Assembly: GCF_004769195.1 (NCBI RefSeq)
Contig: NZ_RQET01000001.1
Location: 124,001 to 188,000 of the forward strand
DNA: 64,000 nucleotides
Direction of reading: 5' to 3'
From: Leptospira fletcheri
Lineage (GTDB): Bacteria; Spirochaetota; Leptospiria; Leptospirales; Leptospiraceae
In this document: piece by piece, positions 36,007 through 45,512 of the stretch
How positions within the stretch are numbered: the stretch's first letter is position 1
Layout: the number at the start of each line of letters is the position of its first letter
Notes under the pieces: generated by a model
What the model saw: the letters and a program-made list of their open reading frames with translations, nothing else
The model's database searches: none
What the model was told of the DNA's origin: nothing
Program-made: the position numbers and the translations under genes

Positions 36007-36035
36007 AAAAACCGGCGAGAGATCGCCGGTTTTTT
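36007..36035. terminator. Bidirectional rho-independent terminator
   Basis: AAAACCGGCGA pairs with TCGCCGGTTTT across a GAGA loop, with T6 after and A5 before. It separates the convergent LipL46-like and AHSA1 genes. Confidence 0.92.
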
Positions 36036-36039
36036 GTTT

Positions 36040-36591
36040 TTACCGCGGGATTTGTTCTTTGATTCTCTTTCCGTATTCGGATTCGTATCTGAAAAAACTT
36101 TCCCAGAATCTGGGAACCTTCTCTTTGGACAATTTGGAAACCAATACATCCAGATGAGAATGCCATCCGGCCGATACCATAAGCTTCTCGTTTTCTTTCG
36201 ATAATTTATAATGTTTTAAAGTAAGAAGAACATCCTCGCCTTTCTGTGCCAGCTCGAAACTGACTTCCGAATCCGGACCCCACGTAAAACTTAGGAACCT
36301 AGGCGGATCGCACGCGATCACGGTTTCATTCCCGATCGCCCCGTTTTCCATATGCTTGAATCTTTCCGGATAGATTTTTTCTTCCGAAAGTTCCGAATGC
36401 AGAAAATGCAATTCCACCTTGCCTCCGACCTTCAATTCCATCGGTCCTTTCGCGAGCCAAGTCCCTCGCTTTTCGGAGTCCGTTAAATATTCCCAAACCG
36501 TTTCGATCGGTCCCGGAAGGATTCTTTCGAATTGTATTTCCTGTTCCGAAGTGAAATTTCCGAAATTCCTGTTCGTATTCGTGTCTCTCAT
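36040..36591 (-). CDS. AHSA1/SRPBCC-domain protein
   Basis: 183-residue cytoplasmic protein with a START-like hydrophobic-pocket fold. Signs are FERILPGPIETVWEYLTDSEKRGTWLAKG (about 20-48), ARSR-partner-type FTWGPDSEVSFEL, and the C-terminal GWHSHLDVLVSKL. The ATG overlaps the stop of the ArsR regulator gene (ATGA), so the two are coupled; ArsR-AHSA1 pairs are common, the SRPBCC protein probably binding a hydrophobic ligand sensed by the pair. A longer frame upstream overlaps the regulator and was rejected. Ligand unknown. Confidence 0.87.
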   Translation of the reverse strand: MRDTNTNRNFGNFTSEQEIQFERILPGPIETVWEYLTDSEKRGTWLAKGPMELKVGGKVELHFLHSELSEEKIYPERFKHMENGAIGNETVIACDPPRFLSFTWGPDSEVSFELAQKGEDVLLTLKHYKLSKENEKLMVSAGWHSHLDVLVSKLSKEKVPRFWESFFRYESEYGKRIKEQIPR

Positions 36592-36914
36592 TTTAAATCT
36601 CTCTCCTTTCTTCTTTGGTTCGCTTTCAATTCCCTTTCCAACGCGTTCAAACGCCCTTCCCAGAATCTCTTGGCTAGATCCAGCCAATCCTGAATTTCCT
36701 TCCAACCGGTAGAATCCAAGGAGTGAATCCGCCTTTGGCCTTCCACACGGACTTGGATCAGATTCGCCTCCCGGAGCACTTTCAAGTGCTGCGAAATCGC
36801 GGCGGCGCTGATATTGAATCGGGAAACGATCTCTCCGGAGGATTTTTCTCCGTCAAAAAGGGTCTCCAGTATTTTACGCCTTGTAGGATCCCCTACGGCA
36901 TCTAAAGCGAGCAT
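36588..36914 (-). CDS. ArsR-family transcriptional regulator
   Basis: 108-residue winged-helix repressor. The sequence ALDAVGDPTRRKILETL, then GEIVSRFNISAAAISQHLKVLREANLIQVRVEGQRRIHSL, is the standard ArsR DNA-binding domain with the recognition helix at about 37-50. No CxC or other metal site is visible, so it is the non-metal type that pairs with SRPBCC proteins. A concentric palindrome 8 nt upstream of its start is the probable operator, implying autoregulation. Overlaps the AHSA1 gene by 4 nt. Confidence 0.92.
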   Translation of the reverse strand: MLALDAVGDPTRRKILETLFDGEKSSGEIVSRFNISAAAISQHLKVLREANLIQVRVEGQRRIHSLDSTGWKEIQDWLDLAKRFWEGRLNALERELKANQRRKERDLK

Positions 36915-36921
36915 ACCCTAT

Positions 36922-36957
36922 ATTTAAGCTATAACTTAATTAAGTCAATACTTAAAT
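36922..36957 (-). promoter_or_regulatory. Concentric palindrome, probable ArsR operator
   Basis: A perfect 12-bp palindrome ACTTAATTAAGT (36934-36945) is centred within outer arms ATTTAAG (36922-36928) and CTTAAAT (36951-36957). Both dyads share the same centre (36939.5). It lies 8 bp upstream of the ArsR start codon, as expected for an autoregulated repressor dimer site. Confidence 0.65.
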
Positions 36958-37137
36958 TTAAAAAAATCTTTTTCTGAAACAGGTATCCTCGGCTTGAAAC
37001 GGGAGAAGGTTCGAAGCCGAGACGTGGATTTTTGCACGGTACCCCGTACTTTTTTTCGGAAACTATTTAGAAAAATCGAATTTAGACGAATAGAGATCTA
37101 ACGAAGGATTGCGGGAAATTTTTGAAACCGCAGAAAG

Positions 37138-37170
37138 AAAAAAACCACCGGAAGAAAACTCTTCCGGTGG
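37138..37170 (-). terminator. Terminator after the first flaB gene
   Basis: CCACCGGAAGA / TCTTCCGGTGG, 11 perfect base pairs with a 4-nt loop, followed on the minus strand by T7. It lies 20 nt beyond the flaB stop at 37191. Confidence 0.93.
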
Positions 37171-37190
37171 CACTTCCGTCCCGAGGAGAA

Positions 37191-38039
37191 CTACATCTGG
37201 AGAAGCTTAAGAACCGAATTCGGTTTTACGTTGGCTTGCGCTAACATCGCCGTACCACTCTGCACGAGTATTTGTTTTGTGGTCAGCGCAACCATCTCCT
37301 CCGCCATATCGGCGTCCCGAATTCTGGATTCCGATGCCTGCATATTTTCGTATGCCCCCATCAGTCCTTTTGCGGAATGTTCCAACCTATTGAAGTAGGC
37401 CCCCATATCCGCTCTTTGCTTCATGATCTTCCCGAGCGCCGCATCGGCAAAGCCGATCACGTCGTTCGACTTCGTGGGAGTGGATACGGAAATCGCTTTT
37501 CCGTCCGCGCCCACAAGTTTCAAAGCCCGGGAAGTCATCGTTCCGATGTAGAACCTCTCCCTCTGGTTCTGATTCGGTCCCATGTGAAACCACATAGAGG
37601 CTACTTTCGAACCTCTTGCGAACTGCCCTTCGAAAAGTTTGAATCGATTGAACTCCGCTTGGGAGGCAATCCGATCCACCTCGTCTACCAGCGCAGATAC
37701 TTCCACCTGGACCAACTGTCTGTCCTCGGGGCTGTAGATTCCATTCGCGGTTTGGATGGCCAAAACCCGGATTCTTTGGATGATGTCCGATGTCTGCTGA
37801 AGAAAGCCTTCCGCAGTCTGGATGAAGCTCATCCCGTCTTCCGTATTTCTCTCCGCCTGCCTCAAACCGTTTACCTGGGTACGAAGCTTCTCGGAGACAG
37901 CCAAACCGGAGGCATCGTCGCCGGCAGAGTTGATCCTCATGCCCGACGAGAGAGCCTTCATGGTTTTATCCACAGCTTGTTCGTTGAACTTTAGAGAACG
38001 GTGTGAATTCACCGCGCTCAGGTTGTGATTGATAATCAT
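37191..38039 (-). CDS. flaB: Flagellin core protein FlaB (FlaB2-like copy)
   Basis: 282-residue periplasmic flagellar filament core protein. The conserved N-terminal D0/D1 helix ([20 protein letters not shown] ... [33 protein letters not shown]) and C-terminal helix ([42 protein letters not shown]) flank a short middle region, as in spirochaete FlaB with no outer domains. AAGGAG 6 nt before the ATG lies in the loop of a small hairpin. A second flaB lies 372 bp upstream, similar throughout. By order it matches the copy called flaB2 (LIC11889) in L. interrogans (recalled). Its own terminator follows. Confidence 0.95.
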   Translation of the reverse strand: MIINHNLSAVNSHRSLKFNEQAVDKTMKALSSGMRINSAGDDASGLAVSEKLRTQVNGLRQAERNTEDGMSFIQTAEGFLQQTSDIIQRIRVLAIQTANGIYSPEDRQLVQVEVSALVDEVDRIASQAEFNRFKLFEGQFARGSKVASMWFHMGPNQNQRERFYIGTMTSRALKLVGADGKAISVSTPTKSNDVIGFADAALGKIMKQRADMGAYFNRLEHSAKGLMGAYENMQASESRIRDADMAEEMVALTTKQILVQSGTAMLAQANVKPNSVLKLLQM

Positions 38040-38040
38040 C

Positions 38041-38085
38041 CTACACTCCTTGTAGAGATTCCCGGAGGATCTCCCTATCCTCCGG
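38041..38085 (-). promoter_or_regulatory. flaB leader with two GGA-loop hairpins (candidate CsrA sites)
   Basis: Read on the minus strand: hairpin 1 is CCGGAGGAT-AGGGAG-ATCCTCCGG (9 perfect pairs, loop AGGGAG). Five nt later, hairpin 2 is CTACA-AGGAG-TGTAG, whose loop is the Shine-Dalgarno sequence itself, ending 1 nt before the ATG. Both expose GGA, the first fitting ANGGAN in a hexaloop, as in known CsrA targets. Confidence 0.6.
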
Positions 38086-38367
38086 TCGGACTATGGTCTG
38101 TCCGGTGCTCCGGGATGGACCCGGTCGGACCACCCGACAGGCCATTTTCTCCCGAGGAGTTAATGATGATTCAATTACGTACAACGAGCACGGATTCCGA
38201 AAAATCCGTCGGTCCTATACCGCGAGAAGCGATCCCGTAGAAGAGGAACCGGAGAAAGATTGGACAAGATTCTTAGAGTTCGGCCAACCCTGCTCCCGTT
38301 TCTCTTCTACCATCCTGAGACGACGATAGCCGCTTTGCGGCGGCTTAGAGTCGGGATGGAAAGATTC

Positions 38368-38400
38368 CCGGTGCGGGAGCGAATCCGCTCCCGCTGCCGG
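38368..38400 (-). terminator. GC-rich hairpin downstream of the second flaB
   Basis: GCGGGAGCG (38373-38381) pairs perfectly with CGCTCCCGC (38386-38394), and CCGG continues outside a 1-nt mismatch. It begins 10 nt after the flaB stop. It lacks a T-run (GAATCTTTCC follows), so it may be a weak terminator or an mRNA-stabilising structure. A second small hairpin (GCCGC-TTT-GCGGC) lies at 38329-38341. Confidence 0.55.
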
Positions 38401-38410
38401 AAAGTCCTAA

Positions 38411-39256
<846 letters not shown>

Positions 39257-39260
39257 GAGT

Positions 39261-39302
39261 TTCCTCCTTGAAACAGATCATGAGCCCGGCGTCCGTGCCG
39301 GG
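39261..39302 (-). promoter_or_regulatory. flaB leader hairpin plus Shine-Dalgarno (candidate CsrA sites)
   Basis: On the minus strand CCCGGC-ACGGAC-GCCGGG (39302-39285) forms a 6-bp stem with loop ACGGAC, an exact ANGGAN hexaloop. It is followed after 14 nt by CAAGGAGGAA, the Shine-Dalgarno, also containing AAGGAG. This is the same layout as the other flaB leader, although the sequences differ. Confidence 0.6.
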
Positions 39303-39826
39303 ATCTTTTGCCTTGGTTTGGTTTTGGTCTTTATGGTTTTCTATCTTTTAACGAAGGCCCGAATTCGGAAGAATCCTCTCCGGAATACGGTTTCCTTCAG
39401 ATATATCTTCGGTGGCGCAGTTTGTCGGGATTAATTTTTAAGATTTCGTTCGATTTTGCTCAAAAATGGTGTTTTTTACTCATTTTTGAAATTTTTTGAA
39501 GAATCAAAAGAAGAAGAAAATTTACTTTTTTCCGGAAAAAAGATCTTTTTCACGCACATCTAACCCTTCGATCGATTCCGAAATTTCCCTAAGTTTTTTT
39601 TTAAATCCTACGGAGAAAAAATTCCGATTCCGGTTTTCTCTCCGTGAATCTCCGCTCGGATCTCAAAACTCCCCGTTTAGAAATTTCTTTCCGAAAAGAA
39701 GTTCTCTCCGCCCGCACCGAGCCCGAAAAAGCCCTGGCCTTCCGGAATCCGGCTTGCTCTCCCCTCTTCCGGTTCCATTCTTTGGGATTGCAACAGACAA
39801 AGAAAACGATCCGTCTAACGAAAACG
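39303..39826. other. Intergenic region between flaB and pdhA
   Basis: Divergent spacer. The part from about 39425 to 39620 is markedly AT-rich with long A and T runs and should hold the promoters of both flaB and pdhA. I could not single out a convincing -35/-10 pair or a sigma28 site. Short open frames here lack Shine-Dalgarno sites and family motifs. No gene is supported. Confidence 0.5.
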
Positions 39827-40807
39827 ATGAGCCAACCCAAAACCAAAAAAGACACCCAAGACCTTCACGAACTTTATAGACAAATGTTATTGATCCGCCG
39901 CTTCGAGGAGGCCGCGGCAAAATCGTACAGCATGGGAAAAATCGGAGGATTTTGCCACTTGTACATAGGTCAAGAAGCGGTGGGAGTCGGTGCCATCGCG
40001 GCTCTAGAAGAAAGGGATTATATCGTTTCCACCTACCGAGACCACGGGCATGCTCTTGCAAGAGGACTCGAACCGAAATCTCTAATGGCGGAACTCTTCG
40101 GGAAAAAAACGGGGATCGCCAAGGGAAACGGCGGATCCATGCACTTTTTCGATAAGACGAAAAATTTCATGGGAGGGCACGGCATCGTCGGAGGTCATAT
40201 TTCTTTAGCTGCCGGAATCGCGTACGCTTCCAAATACAGACAGGACGGCGCAGTTACGTTATGTTTTTTCGGAGAGGGAGCCGCCAACATCGGATCCTTC
40301 CATGAAGGAATGAACCTTGCAGCGATTTGGAAACTTCCCTTGGTCATGATCTGCGAAAACAACCATTACGCGATGGGAACTCCCGAATACAGAGCCCTAT
40401 CCGTCAAAGACGTGTCCGTACGCGCCGCAGCATACGACATCGCGAGAGATCATATAGAAGGAGACGAAGTCAGAAAGGTCCGGGACCACGTTCAGTTCGC
40501 CATCGACCGAGCGAGACGCGGCGAAGGCCCCACCCTCATGGAAATCTCCACATACCGTTTTCGAGGACATTCCATGTCCGACCCGGCGAAATACCGTACA
40601 AAAGAAGAACTGGAGAAATACAAGCAGGGGGATCCGTTGATCAAGGCGGAAAAGGAACTCTTACAATGCGGCTGGTCCCGGGAAGAATTGGACGGCCTCA
40701 GCGATTCCATACAATCCATCGTGGATGATTCTTTGAACTTTGCGGAAAAGAGCGAAGAACCTCCCTTAGGTTGGCTTCACAAACACGTTTACGCGGAGAA
40801 TATCTGA
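39827..40807 (+). CDS. pdhA: Pyruvate dehydrogenase E1 component, alpha subunit
   Basis: 326-residue thiamine-diphosphate enzyme subunit that decarboxylates pyruvate with PdhB. Motifs: LYRQMLLIRRFEEAA near the start, YRDHGHALARG, the ThDP motif GEGAANIGSFHEGMNLAAIWKLP, and the phosphorylation-loop region YRFRGHSMSDP. I chose the ATG at 39827 because the protein then has the normal E1-alpha length; an in-frame ATG at 39644 would add 61 residues unlike the family. pdhB overlaps by 1 nt. Other E1-alpha types (acetoin, branched-chain) are possible but fit less well. Confidence 0.93.
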   Translation: MSQPKTKKDTQDLHELYRQMLLIRRFEEAAAKSYSMGKIGGFCHLYIGQEAVGVGAIAALEERDYIVSTYRDHGHALARGLEPKSLMAELFGKKTGIAKGNGGSMHFFDKTKNFMGGHGIVGGHISLAAGIAYASKYRQDGAVTLCFFGEGAANIGSFHEGMNLAAIWKLPLVMICENNHYAMGTPEYRALSVKDVSVRAAAYDIARDHIEGDEVRKVRDHVQFAIDRARRGEGPTLMEISTYRFRGHSMSDPAKYRTKEELEKYKQGDPLIKAEKELLQCGWSREELDGLSDSIQSIVDDSLNFAEKSEEPPLGWLHKHVYAENI

Positions 40808-41781
40808 TGCCGATTCTGACGTACCGCGAGGCCTTAAATCGGGCCATGACAGAGGAAATGGAAAAGGATCCGAACATCTTTCTTATGGGGGAAGAAGTCG
40901 GACACTACGAGGGGGCGTACAAAGTCTCCCAAGGAATGCTGGCGAAATTCGGGGAAAGAAGAGTGATAGACACCCCCATCTCCGAAAACGGATTTGCGGG
41001 CGTAGGAATCGGGGCCGCAATGGTGGGCCTAAGGCCCATCATCGAATTCATGACCTGGAATTTCTCCCTAGTCGCGATTGATCAGATCATAAACTCCGCC
41101 GCTAAAATGAACTATATGAGTGCCGGCCAATTTCCGATTCCGATCGTCTTCCGCGGAGCTGGAGGGGCCGGAGGAAGATTGGCCGCGCAACATTCCCAAT
41201 CCTTCGAGAGTTGGTACGCTCATATTCCCGGCCTGAAGGTCATCGCCCCGTACACTCCCGCGGATGCGTACGGATTATTGAAAACTTCGATCTTAGACAA
41301 CAACCCGACCATTTTTATAGAAAGCGAAGTACTGTACGGAACGAAAGGAGAAGTTCCGACGGGAGAATTCTATATTCCGATGGGAAAAGCGGACGTCAAA
41401 CGGGAAGGCACACAGCTTACGATCATTAGCTGGTCCCGAGCCCTGATGTACGTATTGCCCGCCGCGGAAAAGTTGGCCAAGGAAGGAATCTCCGTAGAGG
41501 TGGTGGATATCCGGAGCATCCGTCCTTTGGACGAAGAAGCGATCTTGGCCTCGGTTCGAAAAACCAATCGGGCCCTGATCGTAGAGGAAGGTTGGAACGT
41601 GGCCGGATTCGGAGCCCAGCTCGCCTATCTGGTCCAGAAGGAAGCCTTTGACTACCTCGACGCCCCGGTGGAAAGAGTAACCCAAGAGGATGTGCCTATG
41701 CCCTATGCGGCCAATCTAGAAAAAGCCTCCCTACCGAGCGAAGAGAAGATAATCCAAAAGGTAAGAGAGATGATCAAATGA
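40807..41781 (+). CDS. pdhB: Pyruvate dehydrogenase E1 component, beta subunit
   Basis: 324-residue partner of PdhA. N-terminal TYREALNRAMTEEMEKDPNIFLMGEEVGHYEGAYKVSQGM, the FRGAGGAGGRLAAQHSQSFESWYAHIPGLKVIAPY segment, and the C-terminal transketolase-like VDIRSIRPLDEEAI are diagnostic for E1-beta. The ATG lies within the pdhA stop (TGATG), so equimolar coupled synthesis is likely. pdhC follows after 51 nt. Confidence 0.95.
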   Translation: MPILTYREALNRAMTEEMEKDPNIFLMGEEVGHYEGAYKVSQGMLAKFGERRVIDTPISENGFAGVGIGAAMVGLRPIIEFMTWNFSLVAIDQIINSAAKMNYMSAGQFPIPIVFRGAGGAGGRLAAQHSQSFESWYAHIPGLKVIAPYTPADAYGLLKTSILDNNPTIFIESEVLYGTKGEVPTGEFYIPMGKADVKREGTQLTIISWSRALMYVLPAAEKLAKEGISVEVVDIRSIRPLDEEAILASVRKTNRALIVEEGWNVAGFGAQLAYLVQKEAFDYLDAPVERVTQEDVPMPYAANLEKASLPSEEKIIQKVREMIK

Positions 41782-41832
41782 TCCAATATACCGGAAGATT
41801 CCAACATTCTGTTATTCTAATAGGTATTATAT

Positions 41833-43152
41833 ATGGCTAAAATCGCCGAAATGACCCAACTCAGCCCGACGATGACCGAGGGCGTATTGGTAAAGTGGTT
41901 AAAGAAGAAGGGGGATTCCGTCGCCCCGGGAGAATCGATCGCGGAGGTGGAAACCGATAAGGCCGTGATGGAGATGGAGTCTTTCGATACGGGAATCCTT
42001 CTGGAAATCATCGCGGGAGAAGGCTCCAAACTTCCCGTGGGAGCTCCCGTAGCGATCATCGGAAAATCGGGAGAGGACATCAGTTCTCTTCTCGCTGAGG
42101 CCAAAACAAGAAGTTCCTCCCTGCCCAAGCCGGAAACGCCGACTTCTCCCGCCCCTGCACTTTCCATAATCTCAGAACCTCCCCAAACAGCTCCCGTCAA
42201 ATCGGAGCCGCCACAAATTCCCGAAGCGGAAGAGGAAGACTCCGTACGTCCAGCCTCATCCTCTCAGAGGGGACTCTCAACTCCGGCTCTTGAAGGAAGA
42301 ATCAAGGCCTCTCCCCTTGCGAAACATATCGCCAAAGAAACAGGAATCGACTTAGCGAGAATACACGGAACCGGACCGGACGGAAGAATCCTGAAACGGG
42401 ATGTGGAAGCGAGCCAGGTCCTAGTACGGACAAGCCTTTCCACATCCGCGGCTCCCTTAAAAGAGGAAAAACAGCAGATTTCCGGAATGAGAAAGACCAT
42501 TGCCAACCGCTTGGTCCATTCCAAAACCCACCAACCTCATTTCTATCTGGACATAGAGTTGGACGCGGAGCCTCTCGTAAAATTGCGCGAGAACATAAAC
42601 GCGGATCTCAAGGCTTCCGGAGAAGAGACGAAGATCAGCCTAAACGATTTTGTCATTAAGGCTTCCGCGTTCGCACTTTTGCAAGTCCCGGAGGTGAATT
42701 CCTCCTGGAGAGAGGATCATATCCTGCGCCACGGAAGAGTAGATGTCGGGGTCGCAGTCTCCATCGAAGGCGGACTCATCACCCCGTACGTCCGAAATGC
42801 CGATCTCTGCTCCATTTTGGAAATCGGCAGGAAAGTAAAAGAACTTGCCTCCCGAGCAAGAGAAAGAAAACTAAAACCCGAAGAATATTCGGACGGAACG
42901 TTCACAGTATCCAACCTAGGCATGTTCGGCATCGATCGCTTTGCGGCCGTCATCAACGAGCCGGAAGCGGCGATTTTAGCCGTAGGGAACGCGGTCCCGA
43001 AACCCGTGCTAAAATCCGGTGCGATCGTTCCCGGCATCACGCTCTCCGTTTGCCTTTCCTGCGATCATAGAGTCGTGGATGGAGCGGTGGGAGCCCGTTG
43101 GTTGCAGGTCTTTCGGGAAGTGCTCGAGCACCCGTTGCGCCTTCTCGTCTGA
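41833..43152 (+). CDS. pdhC: Dihydrolipoamide acetyltransferase (PDH E2)
   Basis: 439-residue core of the pyruvate dehydrogenase complex, moving the acetyl group to CoA. One lipoyl domain (1-78) with Lys43 in VETDKAVME as the lipoylation site; a flexible Pro/Ser-rich linker; a peripheral-subunit-binding domain (SPLAKHIAKETGIDLARIHGTGPDGRI, about 155-185); and the catalytic domain ending with DHRVVDGAVGARWL, with the active-site His and Asp. An E3 gene is not in the cluster. AGG 8 nt before the ATG is a weak Shine-Dalgarno sequence. Confidence 0.95.
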   Translation: MAKIAEMTQLSPTMTEGVLVKWLKKKGDSVAPGESIAEVETDKAVMEMESFDTGILLEIIAGEGSKLPVGAPVAIIGKSGEDISSLLAEAKTRSSSLPKPETPTSPAPALSIISEPPQTAPVKSEPPQIPEAEEEDSVRPASSSQRGLSTPALEGRIKASPLAKHIAKETGIDLARIHGTGPDGRILKRDVEASQVLVRTSLSTSAAPLKEEKQQISGMRKTIANRLVHSKTHQPHFYLDIELDAEPLVKLRENINADLKASGEETKISLNDFVIKASAFALLQVPEVNSSWREDHILRHGRVDVGVAVSIEGGLITPYVRNADLCSILEIGRKVKELASRARERKLKPEEYSDGTFTVSNLGMFGIDRFAAVINEPEAAILAVGNAVPKPVLKSGAIVPGITLSVCLSCDHRVVDGAVGARWLQVFREVLEHPLRLLV

Positions 43153-43179
43153 ATCTTCTTCCCCACGGAGAGATACAGC

Positions 43180-44196
43180 TTGGCGGAAAAAGACTCTAAT
43201 TCCCGGATCCAAAAAGTTAGAAAAGCGGCCTTGCTTCTGCTTTCCTTGGACAAGGATTCGGCGGCCAAAGCGCTTTCCCAATTGGAAGAAGGCTTGATCG
43301 AGGAAATCATCCAGGAAATGGCCAAGATCCGGACGGTTTCCAAGGCCGAAAAAGAGGGTGCTCTTTTGGATTTTCAGGAATCCCTGAGAGAGCTTGCGGG
43401 CGAATCGCGGGGAGGCATCGACGCCGCCCGGGATCTACTGTACAAGTCCGTAGGCAAAGAAAAATCGGAATCTATATTAGGAAAACTAGATAGAAAAGAC
43501 ACGGAGGAGGACTTCTCCTTTTTGAACGACGCGGAACCGCAAACTCTTGCGCAACTTCTTCTTCCGGAAAATCCCCAGACGATCGCGGTCACTCTTGCCT
43601 TTTTAAATCCTAAAAAAGCCGCGGAAGCTTTGAAATTCCTGCCCAAGGATCTACAATCCAAGGTCGCGCTAAAATTGGCGAATACGACCAAAACTCATCC
43701 GGATGCGATCCGACAGATCGCAAGAGTTCTGAAGAAAAAATACGAGAATCGGGACAAGTCCGAATTCAGCGAAGCGGGCGGAACGGAAGCGCTTGCGAGT
43801 ATCTTAAATCACATGGACAAGTCTCTCGAAGAGACCATCCTGAGGGACCTGGAGGAGCATTCCCCGGAACTGGCCTCTCAAGTCAGAGAAAAGCTCTATA
43901 CCTTCGAGGATGTGCTCCTTTTGAATTCCAAGGAAATGCGTTTTGTGATCAATCGTCTCGGGGACGACGATGTGATTGCGACCGCGCTGCGAGGTTCCGG
44001 CGACGAGATCCGTGCTCATTTTTTCGAAGCCATGTCCAAAAACCGAGCCAACGATATTTTGGAACAGATGGAATTAAGGGGAAAAGTAACCTTAAAAGAG
44101 ATTACGGATGCGAGAAACAAGGTCCTGTCCTTACTGCGGGATCTGGAAGAAACCGGAGAAATCGTTCTCAAAAAAGACACGGAAGAATTCATCTAA
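43180..44196 (+). CDS. fliG: Flagellar motor switch protein FliG
   Basis: 338-residue C-ring protein that contacts the stator and converts ion flow into torque. Three armadillo-like FliG domains are present: IQKVRKAALLLLSLDKD near the start, the middle EPQTLAQLLLPENPQTIAVTLAFLNPKKAAEALKFLP (with the EHPQ-like ENPQ), and the C-terminal torque domain MFTFEDVLLL-like LYTFEDVLLLNSKEMRFVINRL. The start is a TTG with CGGAGAG upstream. It lies 27 bp after pdhC, so it may be transcribed with the PDH operon. Leptospira has more than one fliG; which this corresponds to I cannot say. Confidence 0.95.
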   Translation: MAEKDSNSRIQKVRKAALLLLSLDKDSAAKALSQLEEGLIEEIIQEMAKIRTVSKAEKEGALLDFQESLRELAGESRGGIDAARDLLYKSVGKEKSESILGKLDRKDTEEDFSFLNDAEPQTLAQLLLPENPQTIAVTLAFLNPKKAAEALKFLPKDLQSKVALKLANTTKTHPDAIRQIARVLKKKYENRDKSEFSEAGGTEALASILNHMDKSLEETILRDLEEHSPELASQVREKLYTFEDVLLLNSKEMRFVINRLGDDDVIATALRGSGDEIRAHFFEAMSKNRANDILEQMELRGKVTLKEITDARNKVLSLLRDLEETGEIVLKKDTEEFI

Positions 44197-44316
44197 AGAA
44201 GCGGAGAAGAGCCTCTAAGGCGACTCGTTTTTTGAGTCATACAAGTGCGAGCAATCCGGGAAAAAGTTTCGCGATTCCCGAATACTTCTGGACTGAAGTT
44301 CGCAAACGCTCTATAC

Positions 44317-45279
44317 ATGGTCTCGCCCAATATGCTGAAACGTGTCTTTAAACTAACGCTCGGATTTTTATCCTTACTATTCGTACTGTTCCTTTTCGGG
44401 ATCATAATTACTTGGGCTCCGGACAAAACCGTAGCCGAGTTACAACCGAAATGGGCTCCTCTACCTTCCGTTTTTGTAGATACCATGGGAATGAAAGTGC
44501 ATTTGCGGGACGAAGGACCTCGTACCGATCCGAACCCGATCGTTCTGATTCACGGAACCGCCTCCTCTCTTCATACTTGGGACGGATGGGTCGAAGAACT
44601 TAAATCCACTCGCAGAGTCGTACGCTTCGATCTTCCCGGATTCGGTCTTACCGGCCCTTCTCCGAACGGAGACTACTCCATGGATCTATATGTAAAATTC
44701 GTAATTTCCATCTTAGACAAGTTAGAGATCAAACATGCTGTGATCGCCGGAAATTCCCTAGGCGGAAACATTACATGGTTTACCGCGCTGAATCACCCGA
44801 AATATTTCGAAAAATTGATATTAGTGGACGCTTCCGGTTATCACTTCCAATCGACTTCGGTTCCGATCGGCTTTAGGATCGCGAGGATTCCGTTACTGCG
44901 CAATCTGGTAAGCAACGTGCTTCCCCGGTTCATCATCTCTTCCAGCGTAAAGAACACGTATGGGGATCCTAGCAAAGTTACGGAAACGCAAATCGATCGT
45001 TACTACGACCTAACCTTGCGGGAAGGAAATCGCAAAGCCTTGGTTCAGAGATTCCAACAGATGACTCCTGGAATGCATGAGGATAAGATTCGCGAACTCC
45101 ACATTCCCACCTTAATCCTTTGGGGAGGAAAAGATCGGTTGATCCCTCCCGAATACGCGGAGAAGTTCCACGAAGATATCCAAGGAAGCAAATTGGTCGT
45201 GTTTGAAAATTTGGGGCATATTCCCCAGGAGGAGTCCCCGAAAGAAACCTTGCAGGTATTCCAGGAATTCATGAAATAG
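44317..45279 (+). CDS. Membrane-anchored alpha/beta hydrolase
   Basis: 320-residue hydrolase with an N-terminal membrane segment (about 12-34). The fold is shown by the oxyanion region LIHGTASSLHTWDGW, the nucleophile elbow GNSLGG, the acid region LILWGGKDRLIPP, and the His in LGHIPQEESP. Substrates in this family range from esters to haloalkanes; none can be assigned. Start choice is uncertain (ATG at 44317 or 44332, neither with a good Shine-Dalgarno sequence). Confidence 0.83.
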   Translation: MVSPNMLKRVFKLTLGFLSLLFVLFLFGIIITWAPDKTVAELQPKWAPLPSVFVDTMGMKVHLRDEGPRTDPNPIVLIHGTASSLHTWDGWVEELKSTRRVVRFDLPGFGLTGPSPNGDYSMDLYVKFVISILDKLEIKHAVIAGNSLGGNITWFTALNHPKYFEKLILVDASGYHFQSTSVPIGFRIARIPLLRNLVSNVLPRFIISSSVKNTYGDPSKVTETQIDRYYDLTLREGNRKALVQRFQQMTPGMHEDKIRELHIPTLILWGGKDRLIPPEYAEKFHEDIQGSKLVVFENLGHIPQEESPKETLQVFQEFMK

Positions 45280-45305
45280 ATTCGAACGAAACGGGGTGAT
45301 AAATC

Positions 45306-45380
<75 letters not shown>

Positions 45381-45512
45381 CTTTCCGATGAACATCATTT
45401 CCTGAAGCTTGCTCCGGTCAACAATGTTTACCGGAAAAAAGGATGAATTTTTAAGTCCCTTTCCCATTCTTCACCAAAGGATGGATGTATTCTATCCGGA
45501 TACGCAAAGAAA

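Larger units (their letters stand above)
38040..38410. other. Intergenic region between the flaB genes
   Basis: 371 bp between tandem minus-strand genes. From right to left it holds GC-rich hairpins after the upstream flaB (38368-38400 and 38329-38341), an AT-richer stretch around 38150-38200 that could hold a promoter but with no convincing consensus, a structured block with the direct repeat CCGGTCGGAC at 38121-38130 and 38082-38091, and the leader hairpins at 38041-38085. No gene is supported. Confidence 0.6.

Noticed and set aside
38025..38329. Small plus-strand genes between the flaB copies
   Set aside because: The frames lack Shine-Dalgarno sites and overlap structured leader sequence; codon use is unlike neighbours.
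39257..39430. Sigma28 promoter (TAAA ... GCCGATAA) for flaB
   Set aside because: A TAAA with 15-nt spacing exists on the minus strand near 39330, but the matching -10 agrees at only 3 of 8 positions.
39644..39826. 61-residue N-terminal extension of PdhA
   Set aside because: E1-alpha proteins are about 325 residues and start near LYRQMLLIRRF; the extension is Arg/Ser/Phe-rich and has no family match, and it overlaps the promoter region.
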